Shown here one piece after another: positions 1-4,746 of a stretch of DNA of 13,076 nucleotides. The DNA is from JALZAA01 sp035316005 (GTDB lineage: Bacteria; Actinomycetota; Acidimicrobiia; IMCC26256; JACDBD01): contig DATFXK010000224.1 of the NCBI GenBank assembly GCA_035316005.1, positions 1-13,076 on the forward strand, given 5' to 3'. Position 1 is the first letter of the stretch. Every line of letters starts with the position of its first letter. The notes under the pieces were generated by a model. The model saw only the letters and a list, made by a program, of their open reading frames with translations. It was not told where the DNA came from and did not search any database. Both the position numbers and the translations under genes were made by a program.

Positions 1-102
1 GTTGAGCAGCTCGCGATCGGCGTCCTCCAGCTGGTCGACGTGCAGCTCGCCCGCACGCGGCACTTCGAGGAGTGGTTGCTCGCTCGCGCTCATGTTCTCC
101 AT
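1..102 (-). CDS. Unidentified protein, N-terminal 34 residues only (runs off left edge)
   Basis: An open frame on the minus strand starts at ATG (102-100) and stays open to the edge of the window. It begins MENMSASEQPLLEVPRAGEL and continues with an acidic stretch rich in Asp, Glu and Leu. A second in-frame ATG lies at 93-91. The first is preferred because a GGGAG-like sequence lies about 12 bases before it, whereas the second has only a GGAG three bases away. The start lies 28 bases after the stop codon of the upstream protease gene, so the two are probably co-transcribed. I recognise no domain in the visible part and assign no function. The N-terminus has no signal peptide or membrane segment. 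Confidence 0.5.
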   Translation of the reverse strand, partial: MENMSASEQPLLEVPRAGELHVDQLEDADRELLN

Positions 103-130
103 CGTGTCGGCGCTCTCCCTGTCCGGCAAG

Positions 131-1291
131 TTACTGCCCGCTCCCCGGACCGGCGGCAACGGAACCCGCCGACACCGCCGCATCCCGCTGGTCGCCGAGC
201 TCCACGCCGACTCGCCGCTTCCCCCGGTCGCGGTACAGCGTCACGCTCACGCGATCACCCGGCTTGCGTTTCCCGACCTCGCTCATCAGCTGGGACACGC
301 TCGCCACCGCGGTCATCGTTCCCGCCTTGCCCACCTCGACGATCACGTCGCCCTGCACCATGCCGGCCTCGTCCGCCGGGCTCCCGGGAACGACGCCCTG
401 GACGCGCGCGCCGCCGCCGACGCGATCGGTGTCGTCGGTGGCCCAGACGCCGAGCCACCCGTGCTCGACGGCGCCGCGGGCGGTCAGCTGGGCGGCGACG
501 TCGCGTGCCTGGTCGATCGGCACCGCCAGCCCGGCCGTGGACGAGTCCGGCGGCACGACGAGGATGCCGACGACCGCGCCGCGATCGTCGACGAGCGCTC
601 CGCCCGAGTGCGCGGTGCCCGCGGTCATGTTGGTCTGGATGAGCCCCGGCACCGAGACGCCGTCACCCCACACGAACGCACGGTTGAACGACCCGATCTC
701 GCCGACGTCGACCCACGGGTGACGTCCGGAGCCGGCCGCGACGCCGACGACCTGCTGACCGACTTCCAGGCCGGCGGACGCCCCGAGCTGGGCCGGCTGC
801 GTGCTCTTCCCGTCGACGGTGAGGACGGCAAGGTCCGAGACCGGATCGCTGGCGACCACGCCGGCGGGCAACGTGCGGCCGTCGGACGTGACGACGGCGA
901 CCGCGCTCGCGCCGTCGAGTGCGTGCGCGCTCGTGACGATCTGGCCCGCCTGCACGCACACCCCGGACGCTTGGCTCGTCTCGTCCCCGCGCGCGGCGCG
1001 CACCGCCACCACGCTCGGCGCCAGGGTGGCGACGATCCGCTGCACCACGCCGCTGCGCGCCGGCCGCGCTGACTTGCTCGGGTTGTTCACCGTCATCAGC
1101 GCCGCGATGCCGGCCACGGTGGCCACCACGGCGAGGCCGGCCGCGAGTGCGACCCAACGGGCGCGACGCGACGACCGAGGTCGACTCCTCGCGACGAACG
1201 ACGTCAGTTCGCTGGGGTGGACCCAGATCCGATCCGACGGGTCCGGCGGCGGGCCGCCGGAGCTCTCGTCCTCCGGATCGTTGCCCGGCAT
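131..1291 (-). CDS. Membrane-anchored HtrA/DegP-like serine protease with one PDZ domain
   Basis: Predicted 386-residue S1C (HtrA/DegP) family protease. Residues 1-45 are cytoplasmic, with a Pro/Asp-rich start and the motif WVHPSEL. A single membrane helix spans about 46-67, placing the protease outside the membrane. The trypsin-like domain covers about 80-275. Its putative triad is His123 (TSAH), Asp153 (SDLAVL) and Ser229 (AHSGGAL). A PDZ domain follows at about 278-366, with a typical 'GSPADEAGM..GDVI' core, then a short Ala/Ser/Gly tail. The serine motif is AHSGG rather than the usual GNSGG; Ser and both Gly are kept. The frame extends upstream to 1345, but the ATG at 1291 is preferred because it gives the usual N-terminus and has a -10-like hexamer 8 bases before it. 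By family it would degrade or monitor misfolded envelope proteins; the substrate is unknown. Confidence 0.88.
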   Translation of the reverse strand: MPGNDPEDESSGGPPPDPSDRIWVHPSELTSFVARSRPRSSRRARWVALAAGLAVVATVAGIAALMTVNNPSKSARPARSGVVQRIVATLAPSVVAVRAARGDETSQASGVCVQAGQIVTSAHALDGASAVAVVTSDGRTLPAGVVASDPVSDLAVLTVDGKSTQPAQLGASAGLEVGQQVVGVAAGSGRHPWVDVGEIGSFNRAFVWGDGVSVPGLIQTNMTAGTAHSGGALVDDRGAVVGILVVPPDSSTAGLAVPIDQARDVAAQLTARGAVEHGWLGVWATDDTDRVGGGARVQGVVPGSPADEAGMVQGDVIVEVGKAGTMTAVASVSQLMSEVGKRKPGDRVSVTLYRDRGKRRVGVELGDQRDAAVSAGSVAAGPGSGQ

Positions 1292-1299
1292 GGCCACGA

Positions 1300-1305
1300 A
1301 GTGTA
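1300..1305 (-). promoter_or_regulatory. Candidate -10 element of the protease gene (near-leaderless)
   Basis: On the minus strand the hexamer TACACT lies 8 bases before the ATG at 1291. It fits the actinobacterial TANNNT -10 pattern. No Shine-Dalgarno sequence separates it from the start. I see no convincing -35. Transcription would begin within a base or two of the start codon. Confidence 0.4.
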
Positions 1306-1365
1306 CGGCCGGGTTCCTTCGAATCGCCCGCGGTCGCCGTCGCAAGGCGCCGGCACGGGACTCAG

Positions 1366-1371
1366 TACGAT
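1366..1371 (+). promoter_or_regulatory. Candidate -10 element of moaE (leaderless)
   Basis: TACGAT lies exactly 6 bases before the GTG start at 1378, which would put the transcription start at the start codon. There is no Shine-Dalgarno and no clear -35. The 86-base region between moaE and the divergent protease gene would hold both promoters. Confidence 0.4.
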
Positions 1372-1377
1372 GACGGC

Positions 1378-1857
1378 GTGCTCGCGCCGCCCGACGGGCG
1401 CGACTGGGTCGGTCTCACGTCGCTCCCACTTCCGGTCGAAGCCGCCAACGCCTGGGTCACCACACCCGGGAGCGGCGCGGTCGTGTGCTTCGCCGGCGTC
1501 GTGCGGGAGCACTCCGACGGACGGCCCGGGGTGCGCGGTCTGACGTACGAGGCCTACGAAGAGGAGGCGACGCGCCGCCTCGCCGAGATCGCCGCCGAGC
1601 TGCGGCGGCGGTGGCCCGACGTCGAGCGAATCGCCCTGCTGCACCGGGTCGGCGACCTCGCCCTCTCGGAGCCCTCCGTGGTCGTGATCGTCTCGGCCCC
1701 GCACCGCGCCCAGGCGTTCGAGGCGGCCCGGTTCGGCATCGACACGCTGAAGGAGACGGTGCCGATCTGGAAGCGGGAGCACTGGGAGGGCGGCTCCGAA
1801 TGGGCGGCGAGCGCCAGCCCGGCGCGCTCCGTCCGCCCGTCGACCCCGACGGGGTGA
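1378..1857 (+). CDS. moaE: Molybdopterin synthase catalytic (large) subunit MoaE
   Basis: A 159-residue protein of the MoaE family, close to the usual length of about 150. With thiocarboxylated MoaD, MoaE inserts two sulfurs into precursor Z (cPMP) to make molybdopterin in the cytoplasm. Visible motifs are the 'GAVVCFAGVVREHSDG' strand-loop at 33-48, 'LTYEAYEEEA' at 55-64, the 'APHR' segment at 107-110, and 'LKETVPIWKREHW' at 124-136. Lys125 and Lys132 correspond to the two active-site lysines of the E. coli enzyme (K119, K126). The frame is open far upstream, but the GTG at 1378 gives the normal N-terminus and avoids overlap with the divergent gene. No moaD or other molybdenum cofactor gene lies in the window. 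The last ten or so residues are a Pro/Ser/Thr tail without family similarity; within this tail's coding sequence lies the ribosome-binding site of the next gene. Confidence 0.93.
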   Translation: MLAPPDGRDWVGLTSLPLPVEAANAWVTTPGSGAVVCFAGVVREHSDGRPGVRGLTYEAYEEEATRRLAEIAAELRRRWPDVERIALLHRVGDLALSEPSVVVIVSAPHRAQAFEAARFGIDTLKETVPIWKREHWEGGSEWAASASPARSVRPSTPTG

Positions 1858-1859
1858 TC
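1851..1859 (+). promoter_or_regulatory. Strong Shine-Dalgarno deciding the CTG start of mreB
   Basis: GGGGTGATC matches the extended anti-Shine-Dalgarno complement (GGAGGTGATC) except for one missing A, including an uninterrupted GGTGATC. It overlaps the moaE stop codon (1855-1857) and ends 4 bases before the CTG at 1864. It is the main evidence that translation of mreB starts there by coupling to moaE. Confidence 0.6.
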
Positions 1860-1863
1860 GACG

Positions 1864-2856
1864 CTGGCGCGCGATCTCGCGATCGACCTCGGCACCGCAA
1901 ACACACTCGTCTACTCGCGTGGCGAGGGCATCATCGTCAACGAGCCGACGGTCATCGCGCTCGACAGCCGGACCAGCGACGTGCTCGCGTTCGGCCACGA
2001 GGCGTGGCAGATGATCGGGCGGACGCCCGGCCATATCGTCGCCGTGCGACCGCTGCGCGGTGGTGCGATCACCGACTTCGAGATCACCGAGCGCCTCATC
2101 CGCAGGCTGTTCCGGCGCGCCCGCGTGTCGCGCTTCTCGCGGACGCGCGTGCTCATCTGTGTGCCGTCGGCGATCACCCACGTCGAGCAGCGCGCCGTGC
2201 TCGAAGCCGCCCGCCGCGCCGGCGCCGCGCAGACGTTCCTGATCGACCAGCCCATGGCCGCCGCCATCGGCGCGTCGCTCCCGATCCACGAGCCGCTGGG
2301 CAACATGGTCGTCGACGTCGGTGGCGGGACCTCCGAGGTCGCGGTCATCTCCCTCGGCGGCGTCGTCGCGCTCGAAGCGGTCCGCGTCGGCGGGTTCGAC
2401 ATGGACGCCGCCATTCAGGCCTACGTCCGGAACAAGTACGGCATGGCGATCGGCGAGCGCACCGGTGAGGAGGTCAAGTTCGCGATCGGCTCCGCCTTCG
2501 CGACCGGCGACCGGTACCAGGCCGAGGTCCGCGGCCGTGACCTGACGACCGGCACCGCCAAGGTCATCGTGCTCGACCCCGAGGACGTGCGCGAAGCGCT
2601 CGACGAGCCCGTGCGCGCCATCCTCGAGATGATCGTGCGCGCCCTCGGCCAGACCCCGCCCGAGCTCGCGCAGGACCTCATCCTCCGGGGCATCCACCTC
2701 GTCGGCGGGGGCGGCCTGCTGCGCGGCATGGACGAGCGCATCTCGAAGGAGACCGCGCTGCCCGTCCGCCTCGTCGACGCCCCCCTGGAGTGCGTCGTCC
2801 ACGGCGCCGGCGTGTGTATGGAGAACGAGATGTTCCCGGACCGACCGCGCTCGTGA
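1864..2856 (+). CDS. mreB: MreB-family actin homologue, predicted CTG start
   Basis: A 330-residue MreB/Mbl protein, near full family length. It would form membrane-bound filaments that guide wall synthesis. Visible are phosphate-1 'ARDLAIDLGTANTLVY' (2-17), phosphate-2 'VDVGGGTSEVAVIS' (150-163) and the adenosine motif 'LVGGGGLLRGM' (279-289). Phosphate-1 is encoded at 1867-1914. The frame has a stop at 1855-1857 and no ATG, GTG or TTG between that stop and the motif. CTG at 1864 is the only sensible start and gives the family's usual M-A-R-D beginning. The next conventional start (GTG 1981) would delete phosphate-1. Residues 128-129 are Asp-Gln in 'LIDQPMAAAIG', where MreB normally has Glu-Glu. 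By spacing to Thr156 (27 residues, as between E131 and T158 of Thermotoga MreB) Gln129 replaces the catalytic Glu. No mreC, mreD, pbp2 or rodA is adjacent, so this could be an orphan paralogue. Confidence 0.9.
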   Translation: MARDLAIDLGTANTLVYSRGEGIIVNEPTVIALDSRTSDVLAFGHEAWQMIGRTPGHIVAVRPLRGGAITDFEITERLIRRLFRRARVSRFSRTRVLICVPSAITHVEQRAVLEAARRAGAAQTFLIDQPMAAAIGASLPIHEPLGNMVVDVGGGTSEVAVISLGGVVALEAVRVGGFDMDAAIQAYVRNKYGMAIGERTGEEVKFAIGSAFATGDRYQAEVRGRDLTTGTAKVIVLDPEDVREALDEPVRAILEMIVRALGQTPPELAQDLILRGIHLVGGGGLLRGMDERISKETALPVRLVDAPLECVVHGAGVCMENEMFPDRPRS

Positions 2857-2864
2857 GCCGCGCG

Positions 2865-2892
2865 TAGGCGGCGCCGACGCCGTGACCGCCTA
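2865..2892. terminator. Hairpin between convergent mreB and HEAT-repeat genes, possible bidirectional terminator
   Basis: TAGGCGG (2865-2871) is repeated inverted and perfectly as CCGCCTA (2886-2892), with a 14-base loop. An alternative inner hairpin pairs CGGCG (2869-2873) with CGCCG (2878-2882) around CCGA. The structure fills the 33-base gap and includes the stop codon of the minus-strand gene. No T-run follows on either strand, so intrinsic termination is uncertain. Confidence 0.35.
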
Positions 2893-3537
2893 ATCGGCGA
2901 GCAGGTCCTCGGCCGCTTGTCTGACTTGCCAGTCGCGGTCTTCGAGGGCGGTGTGGAGGGCGGCGTCCACCTCGGGACCGTCGAAGGGGGCGAGGGCGAG
3001 AACGGCGCGGCGGCGGACGGCGGGCTTGTCGCCGCAGGCGGCGAGGACGGCGGGGAGGCCGGCGGGGTCGGCGAGCGCTCCGAGGGCGGCGACCGCGGCC
3101 TCGCGGGCGAGGGGGTCGTCGTGCCCGCGGACGACGGTGCTCAGCGCGGGGACGGCGCCGGCACCGACGGCGGTCGGGCCGAGCTCACCGAGTGCCCACG
3201 CCGCCGCCTCGATCACGGTGACGTCGTCGTCGGCGAGGAGAGCGAGCAGCGGGCGGGCCGGGGAGTCGAGGACGGGCGCGAGGTCGGCGGCCCGCCGGCG
3301 GACCCCGGCCGCGGGATCGGTGAGGGCGGCGCGCCATGCGGTCGTCGCCCGGCGGCGGCCGCCCGCGCGCACGAGCGCGCCGAGTGCCGCGGCGCGGACC
3401 CGTGCGTCGGGATCGTCGCGGGCGGCTCGTTCGAGCTCCGCCGGTGCTTCCGCCGGGAGCCGGGCCCGAAGACCGAGCGCGGCGGCGTCGGCAGCGCGCT
3501 CGAGACCCGAGCGGCCCGGGCCGCGATCGGCGTCCAT
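2890..3537 (-). CDS. HEAT-repeat (PBS-lyase-like) protein of unknown function
   Basis: A 215-residue, Ala/Leu/Arg-rich soluble protein made almost wholly of short helical HEAT-type repeats. Six repeat starts are visible, each an Asp-rich turn followed by a 'VRxxAxxAL' helix: about residues 42-55, 74-90, 103-120, 140-157, 170-186 and 200-215. Clear examples are 'DARVRAAALGAL', 'AAAWALGELG' and 'WQVRQAAEDLLAD'. Such solenoids usually bind other proteins, and no catalytic motif is seen, so the partner is unknown. There is no signal peptide or membrane segment. The start is the ATG at 3537. Only a weak GGGACAAG precedes it, or alternatively a -10-like CAAGAT 8 bases away. It converges on mreB and is divergent from the PDZ-Lon protease gene with 74 bases between starts. 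The reading frame and GC bias look genuinely coding, but conservation cannot be judged here. Confidence 0.78.
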   Translation of the reverse strand: MDADRGPGRSGLERAADAAALGLRARLPAEAPAELERAARDDPDARVRAAALGALVRAGGRRRATTAWRAALTDPAAGVRRRAADLAPVLDSPARPLLALLADDDVTVIEAAAWALGELGPTAVGAGAVPALSTVVRGHDDPLAREAAVAALGALADPAGLPAVLAACGDKPAVRRRAVLALAPFDGPEVDAALHTALEDRDWQVRQAAEDLLAD

Positions 3538-3599
3538 ACGCGCTCATCTTGTCCCATTCCGGGCGCGGGGCCGCGTCCGGCTTCGGGGCAGGTGCATGG

Positions 3600-3605
3600 C
3601 AGTCT
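3600..3605 (+). promoter_or_regulatory. Weak candidate -10 element of the PDZ-Lon protease gene
   Basis: CAGTCT lies 6 bases before the ATG at 3612. This is the same spacing as at moaE, but the first base is C rather than T, so it is a poorer match. No Shine-Dalgarno is seen before this start. Confidence 0.22.
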
Positions 3606-3611
3606 CGTGTG

Positions 3612-4727
3612 ATGGTCGACGACCGCGACGGTCTCTCCCCGCCGTCGGCGCCGATGCCGCCCCGGCGTCGCCGCCGGCCGCTCGTCACCGTCGGGACCGT
3701 GGCCGCCATCGTCGTGGTGCTGGTGCTCCTCGGCGGCACCTTGATCCGTCTCCCGTACGTGCTGATCGCGCCGGGGACGGCCAGCGCGGTCGAGCGGGTG
3801 GTGCAGGTCCAGGGCGCGCCGACCTACACGCACCGCGGCGAGGTGTTGTTCCTCACCGTGTCGGTGTCGAGCGACCGACCGAACGCGTTCGCGGTCCTGT
3901 CGGGCTGGCTCGACGACGACACCGATGTCGTCCCCGAGGACGACGTGCTCCAGGGCCGGTCACGAGCCGAGGACGCCCGGCTCAACAAGCTCGAGATGGC
4001 CGATTCGCAGATGACCGCCAAGCAGGTCGCGCTGGAGAGGCTCGGCTACACCGTGCCGAAGAGCGGGACGGGCGCCGCCGTCACGGGCGTGCAGAAGAGC
4101 GCGCCGGCCCAGGGCAAGCTCCGCGTCGGCGACGTCATCACCGCCGTCGACGGCCAACCCGTCACGCTGGCGGATCAGCTCGGGCCGATCGTGCGCAACC
4201 GCCCGGCGGGCACACCGGTCGTGTTCACCGTCGATCGGGACGGCATGACCTCGCAGGTGACCGTCGACACCCGCGCCACGCCCGGGGGCCCGTGCCAGGG
4301 GCGAGCCCAGATCGGCGTCCAGAGCGCGACCAGGGGCGAGAAGTTCGACTTCCCGGTCGACGTCAAGATCGACACCGGCCGCGTGAGCGGCCCGTCGGCC
4401 GGGCTCGCCTTCACGCTGACGATTCTCGACGAGCTGACGCCCGGCGACCTCACCGGCGGGAAGAAGGTCGCCGTCACCGGGACGATCCGCGCCGACGGGT
4501 CGGTCGGGCCGATCGGCGGCGCCGAGCAGAAGGCGGTCACGGCGCGCCAGGCGGGAGCGAAGCTGTTCCTCGTCCCCACCGACGAGGTCAAGGAGGCCCG
4601 CAGCCGCGCCGGCGGCATGAAGGTGGTGGGCATCCGGACGCTCGACGACGCCCTCGACCAGCTCCATCGCTTCGGCGGCGCCGATACCGGGTTGCCCCCG
4701 GCACCTCCCTCCCCGGCCTGCCCATAG
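3612..4727 (+). CDS. YlbL-type membrane-anchored protease: PDZ domain plus Lon-type (S16) proteolytic domain
   Basis: A 371-residue protein with a short Arg-rich cytoplasmic start ('PPRRRRRP') and one membrane helix at about 23-46. An extracytoplasmic region follows with a PDZ domain (about 150-220; 'GKLRVGDVITAVDGQPV'). The C-terminal Lon-type peptidase domain (about 245-350) carries the Ser-Lys dyad: Ser262 in 'SGPSAGLAF' and Lys307 in 'GGAEQKAVTARQAGAKLFL'. Both residues and the surrounding motifs are intact, so it should be active. It matches the YlbL family (PDZ-S16) of Gram-positive bacteria, which lacks the AAA+ module of Lon and acts outside the membrane. B. subtilis YlbL helps remove the cell-division inhibitor YneA; the substrate here is unknown. 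ATG 3612 is chosen; the GTG at 3609 is an alternative adding one residue. The gene ends 19 bases before the DivIVA-domain gene. Confidence 0.9.
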   Translation: MVDDRDGLSPPSAPMPPRRRRRPLVTVGTVAAIVVVLVLLGGTLIRLPYVLIAPGTASAVERVVQVQGAPTYTHRGEVLFLTVSVSSDRPNAFAVLSGWLDDDTDVVPEDDVLQGRSRAEDARLNKLEMADSQMTAKQVALERLGYTVPKSGTGAAVTGVQKSAPAQGKLRVGDVITAVDGQPVTLADQLGPIVRNRPAGTPVVFTVDRDGMTSQVTVDTRATPGGPCQGRAQIGVQSATRGEKFDFPVDVKIDTGRVSGPSAGLAFTLTILDELTPGDLTGGKKVAVTGTIRADGSVGPIGGAEQKAVTARQAGAKLFLVPTDEVKEARSRAGGMKVVGIRTLDDALDQLHRFGGADTGLPPAPPSPACP

Positions 4728-4733
4728 CCCCAA

Positions 4734-4739
4734 TACAGT
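4734..4739 (+). promoter_or_regulatory. Candidate -10 element of the DivIVA-domain gene (leaderless)
   Basis: TACAGT lies 7 bases before the ATG at 4747, in the short gap after the PDZ-Lon gene. There is no Shine-Dalgarno before the ATG. This suggests the gene has its own, leaderless transcript rather than relying only on readthrough. No convincing -35 is seen. Confidence 0.4.
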
Positions 4740-4746
4740 TGCCCCG

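Noticed and set aside
2..1072. Plus-strand open frame over the HtrA-like protease gene
   Set aside because: The minus-strand frame encodes a clear protease with triad and PDZ domain. The plus-strand translation is His/Arg/Ala-rich with no domain.
1147..1377. Upstream extension of moaE by 77 codons
   Set aside because: It would overlap the divergent protease gene and its promoter, shows no MoaE similarity, and the GTG at 1378 gives the normal family length.
1204..2802. Long open frame antisense to moaE and mreB (about 530 codons)
   Set aside because: It overlaps two well-recognised genes on the other strand, is Arg/Asp/Gly-rich with no family resemblance, and is the usual mirror frame produced by high third-position GC.
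1981..2856. Start of mreB at GTG 1981
   Set aside because: It would remove the phosphate-1 ATP-binding motif encoded at 1867-1914, which is in frame and intact.
4687..4701. CCGGG/CCCGG inverted repeat as a terminator of the PDZ-Lon gene
   Set aside because: It lies inside the coding region about 25 bases before the stop, has only a 5-base stem and no T-run, and such pairs are frequent at this GC content.
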